Assembly: GCF_017813235.1 (NCBI RefSeq)
Contig: NZ_JAGISH010000005.1
Coordinates: forward strand, 62,001 to 126,000
Source: Sagittula salina
GTDB taxonomy: Bacteria; Pseudomonadota; Alphaproteobacteria; Rhodobacterales; Rhodobacteraceae
DNA: 64,000 nt
Reading direction: 5' to 3'
Shown: positions 16,309-26,028 of the stretch, one piece after another
Position numbering within the stretch: the stretch's first letter is position 1
Layout: each line of letters begins with the position of its first letter
The notes under the pieces: model-generated
Seen by the model: the letters and a program-made list of their open reading frames with translations, nothing else
What the model was told of the DNA's origin: nothing
Databases searched by the model: none
Made by a program: the position numbers and the translations under genes

Positions 16309-17634
16309 GTGCCGTCAATCATCCTCTCCCGTCTTTGCGCCCTCCTGATGGCGTTCCTGCTGGCCGCCTCCCCGGCCAGCGCCGCCACATTCCTGCGCGA
16401 TGCCGATATGGAGTACGCTCTGAAACAGCTTGCCGCGCCGGTGCTGAACGCCGCCGGGCTAAGCGCGGCGCAGGTCGATATCGTGGTGCTGGACGACAGT
16501 TCCATGAACGCCTTCGTCACCGACACGCGGCATATCTTCATTCACTCCGGCCTGCTTTTGAAACTACAAAGCGCAGAGGCCTTGCAGGCGGTCATGGCCC
16601 ATGAGGCGGCGCATATCGCCAACGGCCACATCACCCGGCGCGTGACCAACTTCCGATCCGCCCGCAACGCGGCGGGGCTGGGGATGTTACTGGCGGTGGC
16701 GGCGGGCGTCTCGGGCGCCGATCCGGGCGTGGCCGTGGGCATCGCCGCGGGCAGTCAGGCCTCGGCCGCGCGGCGTTTCTTTACCCACACCCGGTCAGAG
16801 GAAAGCTCTGCCGACATCTCTGCCGTGCGCTACATGGCGCGAGCGGGGATCGACCCGCAGGGCGCGGTCGATGCCATTTCGATCTTCACGGGGCAATTGA
16901 ACCTCGATGAAAGCCGCCTTGACCCCTATGCCATCACCCACCCGCTGTCGCGCGAACGGATGCGCGCGCTGCAAGGGCTGGTCGCCGGAGCGAAGCCGGG
17001 GCAGCCCAATGCGGTCGCGAACTATTGGTTCGCCCGCGCGCAGGGCAAGCTCTCGGCCTTCAAGCGCGCGCCGAACTGGACGCTGCGGCGCGCGGGCAAG
17101 GACCCCTACAAGGACGTCGGTCTCATGCGGCAGGCGGTGGCCTGGCACCGCCAATCCAATCTGCAAAAGGCGCTTGCAGCCATCGACGGGGCCATTGCGA
17201 TGCGCCCACAGGATCCGTTCATCCTGGAACTGAAGGGCCAGATCCTGCTGGAATCACGTCAGTTCAAGGCGGCCGTCCAAGTTTATCAGGCCGCCGCCAA
17301 TGCCGCCCCGCGCGAACCGCTAATCCTGGGAGGGCTGGGACGTGCGCGTCTGGCGGCGGGCGACGCGAAGGGCGCCCTGAGCGCGCTTGAGGCCGCGCGC
17401 GGGCGCGATTTTTCCGACCCCCGGCTTCTGCGCGACCTGGGCGTGGCCTACGCCAAACAGGGTCAGAACGGCATGGCGTCGCTTGCCACCGCCGAACGCT
17501 ACGCCCTGACCGGGCGGCTGGAGGACGCGGAGCTGCACGCCACCCGCGCGGCCGGTCTGCTGCCGCGCGGTTCCGCCCCATGGCAAAGGGCCATGGATGT
17601 GATAGATGCAGCAAAACAGGCGAAACGTCGCTAG
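16309..17634 (+). CDS. M48 family periplasmic zinc protease with TPR tail (BepA/YfgC-like)
   Basis: The 441-residue exported metalloprotease resembles BepA, which degrades or helps assemble outer-membrane proteins. A signal peptide covers about residues 1-25 (LSRLCALLMAFLLAASPASA). The zinc motif is H98-E-A-A-H102 in VMAHEAAHIANGHI, with the third ligand region EESSAD (about 164-169). The second half is helical with TPR-like repeats (QAVAWHRQSNLQKALAAIDG, AAVQVYQAAANAAPREPLIL, GDAKGALSALEAARGRDF). GTG 16309 is used since it puts the signal peptide at the start. A DsbA-like gene follows 40 bases later, so the three genes here may form an envelope-quality operon. Confidence 0.88.
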   Translation: MPSIILSRLCALLMAFLLAASPASAATFLRDADMEYALKQLAAPVLNAAGLSAAQVDIVVLDDSSMNAFVTDTRHIFIHSGLLLKLQSAEALQAVMAHEAAHIANGHITRRVTNFRSARNAAGLGMLLAVAAGVSGADPGVAVGIAAGSQASAARRFFTHTRSEESSADISAVRYMARAGIDPQGAVDAISIFTGQLNLDESRLDPYAITHPLSRERMRALQGLVAGAKPGQPNAVANYWFARAQGKLSAFKRAPNWTLRRAGKDPYKDVGLMRQAVAWHRQSNLQKALAAIDGAIAMRPQDPFILELKGQILLESRQFKAAVQVYQAAANAAPREPLILGGLGRARLAAGDAKGALSALEAARGRDFSDPRLLRDLGVAYAKQGQNGMASLATAERYALTGRLEDAELHATRAAGLLPRGSAPWQRAMDVIDAAKQAKRR

Positions 17635-17674
17635 GCTGACCCCGACCGACAAAAGACAATCCACGGGAGACCCC

Positions 17675-18436
17675 ATGAAAACCCTACTCAAAGCCGGCGT
17701 CGCGAGCGCCTGCCTGCTGACCGCGACGCAGGCTTTCGCACAGGATTACGACTTTGCCGCCATGGACGACACGCAGAAGGCCGCTTTTGGCGAGGCCGTA
17801 CGCGACTACCTGCTGGAAAACCCGCAGGTCATCATGGAAGCGGTGTCGAAGCTCGAAGAGATGGAGGCCGACCAACAGGTCGAGGTCGATCAGCACCTGG
17901 TCGACCAGCACGCCGAGGCGCTGTTCAATGACGGGTATTCGTGGGTCGGCGGCAACCCGGACGGGGATTTCACCATCGTCGAGTTCATGGACTACCGCTG
18001 CGGCTACTGCCGCAAGGCTCAGCCGGAGGTCGCGGAGCTTCTGGAAAAGGACGGCAACATCCGTCTGATCGTCAAGGAATTCCCGATCCTCGGAGAGGCG
18101 TCGGTGGTCTCTTCGCGCTTTGCCGTTGCGACCCAGATCGCTGCCGGAGACGAAGCCTACGGACAGGTGCACGACGCCCTGATGGCGCTAGAAGGCAACC
18201 CCGGCGAGGCACAACTGAAGCGCGTGGCAGAGACGCTGGGACTGGACTACGCGGCCATCGAGGCCGAGATGGACAGCGAAGAAGTCACCCGCCGGATCAC
18301 CGAAACCCGCGCCCTGGCACAGGCGATGCAGATAAGCGGCACGCCCTCCTTCGTCTTCGGCAACGAAATGGTGCGCGGCTACGCCCCCCTCGCCGCAATG
18401 GAGCAGATCGTGGAACAGGGCCGCGCTGCCAATTGA
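17675..18436 (+). CDS. DsbA family thiol oxidoreductase
   Basis: This 253-residue periplasmic thioredoxin-fold protein has a signal peptide (MKTLLKAGVASACLLTATQAFAQ), a helical N-terminal part (DDTQKAAFGEAVRDYLLENP), and the active site C109-G-Y-C112 in EFMDYRCGYCRKAQPEV. The cis-proline loop is SGTPSFVFG. The layout matches the BdbD/ScsC/DsbA-like group common in alphaproteobacteria, which forms or corrects disulfide bonds. ATG 17675 follows GGGAGA and exposes the signal peptide; an upstream ATG in frame lies within the previous gene. It overlaps the next gene by 4 bases. Confidence 0.9.
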   Translation: MKTLLKAGVASACLLTATQAFAQDYDFAAMDDTQKAAFGEAVRDYLLENPQVIMEAVSKLEEMEADQQVEVDQHLVDQHAEALFNDGYSWVGGNPDGDFTIVEFMDYRCGYCRKAQPEVAELLEKDGNIRLIVKEFPILGEASVVSSRFAVATQIAAGDEAYGQVHDALMALEGNPGEAQLKRVAETLGLDYAAIEAEMDSEEVTRRITETRALAQAMQISGTPSFVFGNEMVRGYAPLAAMEQIVEQGRAAN

Positions 18437-18885
18437 TCCGGTCCAGGTCTCTCTTTCCGGCGCTGCTGCTCGCAGCGCCGGTTTTCGTCTCGGCTTTGGC
18501 TTCGGGAGCGGCGGCGCAGTTCGCTCCCACAGCGGAGGAACGCCTGCGCGCGCTCACCGCCCCGCCGCAGGTGGACATTTATGGCGAGGAAAAGAACGCC
18601 GACCGCGCCCGCATCGCGGCAGAAGCCGATTGGCTTTTCGGTGATGGCGCGGCCATCGTCCTGTTCACTGGCCCGGACTGCCCGGACTGCGCCGCGGCAG
18701 AGGCATCAGTGCGCACCCTGACAAAGGACATGGGACTGACCGCCAAGGTCATTCCGCTTGACGACGAAAGCCGCCCGGTGTTCGAGCGCCTCGGATTTGA
18801 CGTGGTGCCAAGCTACGTTCTGCCCCAGATGCTGATCCGGGGCGCAATGCCCGCGATCGTGTTGCGCAACTACCTTCTGCGCTGA
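18433..18885 (+). CDS. Exported thioredoxin-fold protein with CPDC motif
   Basis: The 150-residue protein starts at TTG 18433, inside the stop codon of the DsbA-like gene (TTGA), which I infer from the reading frame and from the signal peptide that follows directly (SRSLFPALLLAAPVFVSALASGAAAQ). The mature part has a thioredoxin-like strand-turn IVLFTGPDCPDCAAAEASVR with the redox pair C83-P-D-C86, then KVIPLDDESRPVFERLGFDVVPSYVL, where VVPSYV is the cis-proline loop. It probably acts in the periplasm with the upstream DsbA-like protein, perhaps as its reductant or isomerase; this pairing is inferred only from the coupling. Confidence 0.75.
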   Translation: MIRSRSLFPALLLAAPVFVSALASGAAAQFAPTAEERLRALTAPPQVDIYGEEKNADRARIAAEADWLFGDGAAIVLFTGPDCPDCAAAEASVRTLTKDMGLTAKVIPLDDESRPVFERLGFDVVPSYVLPQMLIRGAMPAIVLRNYLLR

Positions 18886-19034
18886 ACGCCTTCGCTTCAG
18901 GCACCCCGCCCGGAAAACCGACCGGCGCGGTGCCGTTTGGCGGGCAGACCAATGCCCAAATTCCGCCAGTATCCGGGACCATCGCAAGTCGCCTCGGCAG
19001 GCCACCACGGCGCGGGATGCTTCCTCGGGCACCG

Positions 19035-20165
19035 TTATTCGGCGGCGGTCGCCTCTTCTTGCCCGGCCTCGATGGCCTCCGCGCGTTTCTCGACCTCGGC
19101 CACGATGTGGTCGACCATCTGGGCGTTGGACATCTTGTGGCTGGCCTTGCCCGCCAGATAGACCATCCCCGACCCCGCGCCGCCGCCGGTAAAGCCGACG
19201 TCCGTCATCAACGCCTCGCCGGGGCCGTTGACCACGCAGCCGATAATGGAAAGGCTCATCGGCGTCTTGATGTGTTCCAGCCTCTTTTCGAGGATCTCCA
19301 CCGTCCTGATGACGTCAAAGCCCTGCCGCGCGCAGCTTGGGCAGGAGATGATATTGACGCCACGATGACGCAGGCCGAGGGATTTGAGGATTTCGTAGCC
19401 GATCTTCACTTCTTCGACCGGGTCGGCCGACAGCGAAACGCGGATCGTGTCACCGATGCCCATCCACAGCAGATTGCCAAGGCCAATGGCGCTTTTAACG
19501 GTTCCGGAAACCAGCCCGCCCGCCTCGGTGATGCCAAGGTGAATGGGCGCATCGGTCTGTTCCGCCAGTTGCTGGTAGGCGGCAGCCGCCATGAAGACGT
19601 CAGATGCCTTGCAGCTGATCTTGAACTCGTGAAAATCGTTATCCTGGAGGATCTTGATGTGATCGAGGCCTGATTCCACCATGGCGTCCGGACAGGGCTC
19701 GCCGTATTTTTCCAACAGGTGCTTTTCCAGCGACCCGGCGTTCACTCCGATACGGATCGAACAGTTGTGGTCGCGCGCAGCCTTGATGACTTCGCGCACG
19801 CGGTCCTGCGACCCGATGTTACCCGGATTGATCCGCAGGCAGGCGGCGCCTGCCTCGGCGGCCTCGATCCCGCGACGGTAGTGGAAATGGATGTCGGCCA
19901 CGATGGGAACCGGGCTTTCGCGAACGATCTCCTTCAGCGCCTTCGCAGAATCCTCGTCCGGGACGGAGATGCGCACGATGTCGGCACCGGCTTCGGCGGC
20001 GGCCTGAACCTGCGCGATCGTGGCGCGCACGTCGGTGGTGGCCGTATTGGTCATCGTCTGGACGCTGATCGGGGCGTCGCCACCAACCGGGACGTTGCCC
20101 ACCATGATCTGGCGTGACGTGCGGCGGTAGATGTTCCGCCAGGGGCGAACATGGTTGAGGCTCAT
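19035..20165 (-). CDS. ispG: (E)-4-hydroxy-3-methylbut-2-enyl-diphosphate synthase IspG (GcpE)
   Basis: This [4Fe-4S] enzyme converts methylerythritol cyclodiphosphate to HMBPP in the non-mevalonate isoprenoid pathway. The 376 residues carry the TIM-barrel part ([57 protein letters not shown]). The C-terminal cluster domain has cysteines in [15 protein letters not shown] and [15 protein letters not shown] 20165 is chosen because AGGAG precedes it and because [20 protein letters not shown] matches the family start; the frame is open 48 bases further upstream. It is 84 bases downstream of the RodZ-like gene, an arrangement common in alphaproteobacteria. Confidence 0.95.
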   Translation of the reverse strand: MSLNHVRPWRNIYRRTSRQIMVGNVPVGGDAPISVQTMTNTATTDVRATIAQVQAAAEAGADIVRISVPDEDSAKALKEIVRESPVPIVADIHFHYRRGIEAAEAGAACLRINPGNIGSQDRVREVIKAARDHNCSIRIGVNAGSLEKHLLEKYGEPCPDAMVESGLDHIKILQDNDFHEFKISCKASDVFMAAAAYQQLAEQTDAPIHLGITEAGGLVSGTVKSAIGLGNLLWMGIGDTIRVSLSADPVEEVKIGYEILKSLGLRHRGVNIISCPSCARQGFDVIRTVEILEKRLEHIKTPMSLSIIGCVVNGPGEALMTDVGFTGGGAGSGMVYLAGKASHKMSNAQMVDHIVAEVEKRAEAIEAGQEEATAAE

Positions 20166-20249
20166 GTCGAGGCTCCTGTCAGTGGTGTCCTGTCGGATAT
20201 AGTCGGGCGTCAAGGGCGGCGGAAGGGTCGATCCGCCGCACCTGCCCCC

Positions 20250-21992
20250 TCAGCGCCCGGGAAGCGGGTCGGAGAGTCGAAGCTCCGCGACGACCCGGGC
20301 GAGCGTCTGGTTCTGGCTCAGGTCGGCCACCTGCAGCTTCGCGGTGATGGCATCCGCCGAAAGCGCGAGATTGCGACCGAACTTGCCGGACTGTCCATAT
20401 GGGCCGAAGGTCTGACCGTTGACCGCAAAAAACACGCCCCCGGCATTGCCGGAAAAGATCGTCGCGGGCTGGTCGGTCTGCGGCACCTGATAGGTTTGCC
20501 CGGCCTGCAGGGTCTGGGCGAACAATTTCTTGCCGGAGGGCGACGTCACCTCCACCCAGGTTTCCTGCGTGGCGACCACAGTGATACCCGGCGGCGCATC
20601 GGCCAGCACGCGCGGGCCGACGGGCTCTGCCTTTTCCGCCGTCTGGCTCGGCTGCGGCGTGACCAGAGTTGTCTGGCCGGGATCGGCCGAGGCCACCAGC
20701 GGCGATGACGCGGCGCGCTGCAGGTCGAGCTCAAAGAGCGTCGCCACGAGGTCGTCGTCTGCGCCCGTGTCAGCGGGGGCGTAACGATCCGTCAGTTCTG
20801 CCGCCGCGAGCGAGATGTTCTCGGTCACCGCGCCGCTCGGGCCTGCGGGGCCATAGGCCTGCCCGTCCACGCTGAAGTAGACTGCCCCGGATTCGCCCAC
20901 CTGCAGGCGGGGCGAAGCCGCCTCGCGTGGCACGGCATAGGTTTCACCCGCGTTCATCACGCGGCTCAGCAACACCGCGCCCGCCTCGTCGGAGACCTGT
21001 ACCCATGCCGGGCGCACCGCAATCACTGTGACGCCCGTCATCGCCACCGGCGTGGCGGCGGGCGCACCCGCGCGATCGATCAGGCCCTGCGCCAGCGCCG
21101 CGGCCGCCATGGAACTGTCCTGAACGGACGGCAATGCGCCGCCGCGCCCGGCGAAGAGCCCGCCCACCTCGGGGTCGAGCGTGGAAATCGGTTCATCGCG
21201 CGCCACCAGAACAGGCACGTCCAGCGCCTGTGGCCGGTAGAGCCGGTCAAAGGCTTCGGTCGTGGGCGGGTTGAAGACTCCGGTTCCATTCCCGGTTTCC
21301 GCGGCCGTGCCGCCAAACGCGGCCATGGCGGCGATCTCGTCTTCTGGCACTGTTTCAGGCTGTGCGCGAGCGGACTCCAGCGGATCCAGCTCCGAGAGTA
21401 CGACCGGCGTCTGATCCACCGGCGTGACCTGCACGCGCTGAATTTCCTGCAGGACTGCCCAGCCGCCGTATCCAATGCCGCCGATCAGCGCCAGCAACAC
21501 CAGAGAGGAGCCGATGGCCCGCGGTTCGATGTCGGAAAACAGGCCGTCAGAGGCTGGCGCAAAGGGCAGATTGGGTTCGGAGAGCGGGTTGCGGACGCGC
21601 GGCTTCAACACCTCGTCAGCGCGCTTGGCCGCGCTGGCACTGGGTTTGCGCCCCACGACCGAGGCCTCCGACGACATGCCGTGGGCGACGGAAAATCCGC
21701 TTTCCTCGCAAAACCCGGCAAAGGCCTCGTCGGGGTCCATGCCAAGGTAACGCGCATAGGAGCGAACGTAACCTGCTATAAACCCGGGTGTGTCAAAAGC
21801 AGAGGGATCGCAGTTTTCGATGGCCGCGATATAGCTCGCCTTGATGCGCAGTTCGCGCTGGACATCCAGCAGCGACTTGCCCAGCGTCGCGCGTTCGCCG
21901 CGCATAACGTCTCCGAGCTTAAGCGAGAAGCTTTCGAACCCCTGTGTGGCGTCCGTGCTTTCCGGTCTGCTCTGGGATTTACGCCCGATCAT
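20250..21992 (-). CDS. RodZ-like membrane protein with N-terminal HTH and two C-terminal DUF4115 domains
   Basis: The 580-residue protein has a cytoplasmic helix-turn-helix of the HTH_25 type (about residues 25-95, LGKSLLDVQRELRIKASYIA and FIAGYVRSYARYLGMDPDEA), as in RodZ, which ties MreB to the cell-wall machinery. One transmembrane helix lies at about 162-182 (GSSLVLLALIGGIGYGGWAV), then a long Pro/Ala/Thr linker. Two similar domains end the protein: VIAVRPAWVQVSDEAGAVLL to PAGPSGAV, and VVATQETWVEVTSPSGKKLF to GPYGQSGK. Usual RodZ proteins are shorter and have one such domain. Position before ispG and hemA supports the RodZ assignment seen in related genomes. Confidence 0.85.
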   Translation of the reverse strand: MIGRKSQSRPESTDATQGFESFSLKLGDVMRGERATLGKSLLDVQRELRIKASYIAAIENCDPSAFDTPGFIAGYVRSYARYLGMDPDEAFAGFCEESGFSVAHGMSSEASVVGRKPSASAAKRADEVLKPRVRNPLSEPNLPFAPASDGLFSDIEPRAIGSSLVLLALIGGIGYGGWAVLQEIQRVQVTPVDQTPVVLSELDPLESARAQPETVPEDEIAAMAAFGGTAAETGNGTGVFNPPTTEAFDRLYRPQALDVPVLVARDEPISTLDPEVGGLFAGRGGALPSVQDSSMAAAALAQGLIDRAGAPAATPVAMTGVTVIAVRPAWVQVSDEAGAVLLSRVMNAGETYAVPREAASPRLQVGESGAVYFSVDGQAYGPAGPSGAVTENISLAAAELTDRYAPADTGADDDLVATLFELDLQRAASSPLVASADPGQTTLVTPQPSQTAEKAEPVGPRVLADAPPGITVVATQETWVEVTSPSGKKLFAQTLQAGQTYQVPQTDQPATIFSGNAGGVFFAVNGQTFGPYGQSGKFGRNLALSADAITAKLQVADLSQNQTLARVVAELRLSDPLPGR

Positions 21993-22115
21993 GCGCGACT
22001 GCCCCGATTTCCCTGTCTGTCCGTGCCTGCCCTACCCGGACCTTCACGATTCGTGCAGCCCGGTTATTGCGATTACGTTACCACACTACAACTAATTTGA
22101 CAGGAGTACCGGGCG

Positions 22116-23339
22116 TTATCCCGCCAATTCGGCACGATTCAGCGCGCAGTGCGACCAGAGTTCGTCCATCGCGCGGATCAGCTTGTCCATCTCGTCCGGG
22201 CCATGCACCGGCGAGGGCGTGAAGCGCAGGCGCTCCGTGCCCCGTGGCACGGTGGGGAAGTTGATCGGCTGAACGTAGATACCGTAGCCTTCCAGCAGCA
22301 TGTCGCTGAGTTGCTTGGTATGCTTGGGGTCGCCGACAATCACCGGCACGATGTGGGAGCCATGATCAATGATGGGCAGGCCCATGCCTTTCAGACGCGT
22401 TTTCAGGATCTTGGCCTGGGTCTGATGCTTGTCGCGCAGCGCGTGGTCACGTTTCAGATGGGCCACCGACGCCTGCGCCCCGGCGGCCAGCGCGGGCGCC
22501 AGCGAGGTCGAGAAGATGAAGCCCGGCGCATACGAGCGCACGGCGTCGCACATCTTTTCCGAGGCGGCGATATAGCCCCCCATGACGCCGTAGGCCTTTG
22601 CCAGCGTGCCGTTGATGATGTCGATGCGGTGCATCAGCCGGTCCCGTTCGGCCACGCCCGCGCCGCGGGGGCCGTACATGCCGACGGCGTGCACTTCGTC
22701 GATGTAGGTCAGCGCGCCGAATTCATCCGCGAGGTCGCAAAGCGCCTCGATCGGGCCGAAATCGCCGTCCATCGAATAGATCGATTCGAAAGCAATCAGT
22801 TTCGGCGCGGCAGGGTCGTCGGCTTCCAGCTTGGCCCGCAGGTCATCGAGGTCGTTGTGCTTGAAGATCCGCTTTGCCCCGCCATTACGACGGATACCCT
22901 CGATCATGGAGGCGTGATTCAGTTCGTCGGAATAGATGATCAGGCCCGGGAACAGGCGCGGCAGCGTCGAAAGCGTCGCGTCGTTCGCGATGTAGGCAGA
23001 GGTGAACAGCAGCGCGGCTTCCTTGCCGTGCAGATCGGCGAGCTCCGCTTCCAGCGCCTTGTGGTAGACGGTGGTGCCGGAAATGTTGCGCGTTCCGCCA
23101 GAGCCGGCGCCGGTTGCATCGAGGGCCTCGTGCATCGCCTCCAGAACGACCGGGTGCTGACCCATGCCGAGGTAGTCGTTGCCGCACCAAACGGTGATCG
23201 GCGCCTCTGTCCCGTCGGGTTTCGTCCAGGTGGCGTGCGGAAACTGACCCTTCCTGCGCTCGATGTCGATGAAGGTGCGGTAACGGCCCTCGCGGTGCAA
23301 GGCGTTGAGGGCGTCGTCGAGTTTCGCGGTGTAGTCCAC
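22116..23339 (-). CDS. hemA: 5-aminolevulinate synthase
   Basis: This PLP enzyme condenses glycine and succinyl-CoA to 5-aminolevulinate, the entry step of heme, bacteriochlorophyll and cobalamin synthesis in alphaproteobacteria. I start it at GTG 23339, preceded by AGGAGG, because this gives [20 protein letters not shown] and a 407-residue protein, the length of Rhodobacter HemA. The cofactor lysine then falls at K248 in [13 protein letters not shown], the same number as in the Rhodobacter enzyme. Other marks are [29 protein letters not shown] and [14 protein letters not shown]. An upstream ATG would add 25 residues. An FNR-type box lies about 150 bases upstream. Confidence 0.95.
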   Translation of the reverse strand: MDYTAKLDDALNALHREGRYRTFIDIERRKGQFPHATWTKPDGTEAPITVWCGNDYLGMGQHPVVLEAMHEALDATGAGSGGTRNISGTTVYHKALEAELADLHGKEAALLFTSAYIANDATLSTLPRLFPGLIIYSDELNHASMIEGIRRNGGAKRIFKHNDLDDLRAKLEADDPAAPKLIAFESIYSMDGDFGPIEALCDLADEFGALTYIDEVHAVGMYGPRGAGVAERDRLMHRIDIINGTLAKAYGVMGGYIAASEKMCDAVRSYAPGFIFSTSLAPALAAGAQASVAHLKRDHALRDKHQTQAKILKTRLKGMGLPIIDHGSHIVPVIVGDPKHTKQLSDMLLEGYGIYVQPINFPTVPRGTERLRFTPSPVHGPDEMDKLIRAMDELWSHCALNRAELAG

Positions 23340-23802
23340 CGGGCTCCTCCTTCTGGTCATGGGCGCGTCATTGTCGTCTGCGAACCCTGTGCCGCGGTGT
23401 ACTACCGCATTCAAGTTCGTGAATAACTAAAGCCCTATAAAGCGTCTGTCTACCGTCTAGAGGCGGACCATCCGTCGCATCCTTGACAGAGATCAAGCGT
23501 GCAAAACAAATATCCCGTCTCCATCTTTCCCCGTAGCCCCCAGTGTAGCGGATCGGAAACCGCCTTGGGACCCCTGCCGGAGCAATGGATGTACCGACCT
23601 TGGGTGTAGCCGGCCTTCACCGACCGCGCAGTAAGCCAAACCATCGCCTGCGTAAACCTCCGCGCACTGACGCCCGCCCGTTTTCGGAATGCAAATTCAA
23701 TCAATCTCCGATGATGCCCGGTCTGCCCCCCTTTCCCGGCCCGGCTGGACACTGTCCCCGATCCGGCTAGGCTCCGCCCCAACATTCACAAGGGAGTTTC
23801 CC
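23340..23802. other. Divergent gene-free region between hemA and the M20 peptidase gene
   Basis: This 463-base region separates two divergent genes. Apart from the FNR-type box, I see no clear element. The minus strand reads CTAGAC at the place expected for a -10 hexamer (23460-23455), about 30 bases beyond the FNR box centre. The part near 23600-23800 holds open frames without family patterns and I consider it non-coding. Confidence 0.5.
23483..23496. promoter_or_regulatory. FNR-type box upstream of hemA
   Basis: TTGAC-AGAG-ATCAA differs from the FNR consensus TTGAT-N4-ATCAA at one base. Reading toward hemA it is TTGATCTCTGTCAA. In Rhodobacter, hemA is known to be activated by FnrL under low oxygen, so the position supports oxygen control of heme synthesis here. 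If it is a class II site centred at -41.5, transcription would start near 23448. Confidence 0.65.
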
Positions 23803-25173
23803 ATGTCTCTCGACGCCACCCTCGCCCGTATCGACGCAGACCTGCCGGAGGCGCTCGACCGCCTCATGGCGCTGCTGCGAATCCCGTCGATCTCCACCGA
23901 TCCCGCTTACAAGGCGGACTGCGACCGCGCCGCCGACTGGCTGGTGGCGGATCTCGAATCCTTCGGCGTGAAGGCAGAGAAGCGCACCACCCCCGGTCAT
24001 CCTATGGTCATGGGCCACGTCGACGGTGACGGGCCGCATGTCCTCTTTTATGGCCATTATGATGTGCAGCCGGTGGACCCGCTGGAACTGTGGGACCGCG
24101 ATCCCTTCGACCCGGCCATCGAAGACACCGACAAGGGTCGGGTGATCCGTGCGCGCGGTGCGTCGGACGACAAGGGCCAGCTCATGACCTTCGTCGAGGC
24201 GTGCCGGGCGTGGCAGGCGGTGAACGGTGCCTTCCCCTGCCGCATCACGTTCTTCTTCGAGGGCGAGGAAGAATCCGGCTCGCCCTCCCTCATCCCTTTC
24301 CTCAACCATACCGCCGAAGAACTGAAGGCCGACATCGCCCTGATCTGCGACACAGGCCTGTTCGAAAGCCGCGTGCCCGCGATCATGACCCAGCTGCGTG
24401 GCCTCTGTGGAGAGGAGGTGGTGCTGACCGGCCCCAGCAAGGACCTGCATTCCGGCATGTACGGCGGGGCGGCGATGAACCCCATCCGGGTGCTGACGAA
24501 GATCCTTGGGAACCTGCACGACGACGAGGGCCGCATTCAGGTGCCGGACTTCTACGATGGCGTCCCGGAACTGCCCCCGGAGATCAAGTCGCAGTGGGAC
24601 GGGTTGCACTTCGACCACGGCGCTTTCCTGGGCGATGTCGGCCTGTCGACGCCCGCCGGCGAACGGGACCGCAGCGCGCTGGAGATGATCTGGTCCCGCC
24701 CCACGGCGGAAATCAACGGCATCACAGGCGGTTACACCGGCGACGGGTTCAAGACGGTACTGCCTTCACAGGCCCGCGCAAAGGTGTCGTTCCGCCTCGT
24801 GGGCCAGCAGGACCCGCACGCCATCCGTGAAAACTTCCGCGCGTGGGTGCGCGGTCAGTTGCCACCCGACGTGGGGGCGGAGTTCCACGCGCACGGTGCC
24901 TCCCCCGCTGGACAGATGACCACGACGCACCCGGCGTTCGAACAGGCGCGCGCGGTGCTCGGCGCGGAATGGGGCGCTGAAGCCGCTTTTACCGGCTGCG
25001 GCGGATCAATCCCGGTGGCGGGATACTTCAAGTCGATCCTTGGCATGGACACCATGTTGGTGGGGTGGGCCAGGGACGACGACCAGATCCATTCCCCGAA
25101 CGAGAAATACGACGTGGACAGCTTCCACAAGGGCATCCGAAGCTGGGTACGCATCCTCGACGCGATCCGCTGA
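23803..25173 (+). CDS. M20 family metallo-dipeptidase
   Basis: The 456-residue di-zinc peptidase belongs to the M20/ArgE/DapE/carboxypeptidase G2 superfamily, closest to the dipeptidase (M20A/F, PepV/CNDP-like) branch. Metal and catalytic motifs are visible: VLFYGHYDVQPVDP (His and Asp), ARGASDDKGQ (bridging Asp), and FFEGEEESGSPSL (catalytic Glu and ligand). A dimerisation domain follows with GPSKDLHSGMYGG and SFRLVGQQDPHAI, then FTGCGGSIPVAGYFK and the C-terminal histidine in DDQIHSPNEKY. ATG 23803 is preceded by AGGGAG. It likely hydrolyses dipeptides or N-acyl amino acids in the cytoplasm, since no signal peptide is present. Confidence 0.9.
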   Translation: MSLDATLARIDADLPEALDRLMALLRIPSISTDPAYKADCDRAADWLVADLESFGVKAEKRTTPGHPMVMGHVDGDGPHVLFYGHYDVQPVDPLELWDRDPFDPAIEDTDKGRVIRARGASDDKGQLMTFVEACRAWQAVNGAFPCRITFFFEGEEESGSPSLIPFLNHTAEELKADIALICDTGLFESRVPAIMTQLRGLCGEEVVLTGPSKDLHSGMYGGAAMNPIRVLTKILGNLHDDEGRIQVPDFYDGVPELPPEIKSQWDGLHFDHGAFLGDVGLSTPAGERDRSALEMIWSRPTAEINGITGGYTGDGFKTVLPSQARAKVSFRLVGQQDPHAIRENFRAWVRGQLPPDVGAEFHAHGASPAGQMTTTHPAFEQARAVLGAEWGAEAAFTGCGGSIPVAGYFKSILGMDTMLVGWARDDDQIHSPNEKYDVDSFHKGIRSWVRILDAIR

Positions 25174-25352
25174 GGCAGAACCGGGCGGGCCCCGAACAGG
25201 ACCCGCCCGCAAACCCGAATCATATATCTCTCCCGCACGCCTCCTGCGGCTTCGATCATGCCCACTGCGACCTGTTCGTTCGCGGCGAGATCACGGAAAT
25301 GCGCCGCTGATGGCCCAAATGGTTAAAACCCTAACCTTTTGGACAGACGATT

Positions 25353-25949
25353 GTGACGCAAACGCCCAAATTCATCGTGATTCCGCCTGAATCCGCCGGT
25401 AACAATTTGGACATGACCGCTGCAATGAAAAAACTCACCCACGCCGATTTCCGCACCCGTGTCGCACGGGTCGACCCGCGGTTCGCGCGTATGGGTCACG
25501 CCGCCTACGCAAGGGACGCCACCCCGGCGAAACCCTTCGGAATGGCGCTACTCGGCTTCGGCTGGTTCTACCTCGTGGTCTCTGTCGCCTACCGGCGCGA
25601 CCATATCGCCGCCTCCCTGCGTCAGGGCTCCCTGCCGGACGAATACCACGGCTGGATCATGCATGGGCTGGCGGTGCTGCTGGCGGCCTCCATGGTGATG
25701 CTTTGCATGCACCTCATGCGCTACATGTCAAAGACCGGCGGGAAGAGGAAGAACTCCGGCGGCATCCTGACCGGCGGCATGCTGGCGCTGACACTGTTCA
25801 ACACGCCCCCGGGCATCTGGCAGATGGGCTTCGGGATGCTGGACGGCAATTCCCAGACCGCGATCCTGACGGCTTCCGCAGCCTTCGGGGATACGATTCC
25901 GGGCCTGCAACTCGACAAAATCGCTTCGGTCGCCTCCAACGGTCACTGA
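25353..25949 (+). CDS. Unknown membrane protein
   Basis: The 198-residue reading from GTG 25353 is not a family I recognise. It has about two to three hydrophobic helices (FGMALLGFGWFYLVVSVAY near 63-81, MHGLAVLLAASMVMLCMHLM near 103-122, and a weaker ILTGGMLALTLFN). Polar ends flank them. The start is unclear: ATG 25413 or 25425 (MKKLTHADF) would drop 20-24 residues, and no strong ribosome site marks any of them. A short hairpin with TTTT (25321-25340) lies just before, possibly the end of the peptidase transcript. No functional clue comes from the neighbours. Confidence 0.55.
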   Translation: MTQTPKFIVIPPESAGNNLDMTAAMKKLTHADFRTRVARVDPRFARMGHAAYARDATPAKPFGMALLGFGWFYLVVSVAYRRDHIAASLRQGSLPDEYHGWIMHGLAVLLAASMVMLCMHLMRYMSKTGGKRKNSGGILTGGMLALTLFNTPPGIWQMGFGMLDGNSQTAILTASAAFGDTIPGLQLDKIASVASNGH

Positions 25950-26028
25950 GCGAGGCAAACGGCGCCAGGTCCCCAGACCACCGTCAAGGGGGGGCTCGTC
26001 GAACAGGCGCCAGATACCAGCGCCCCGA

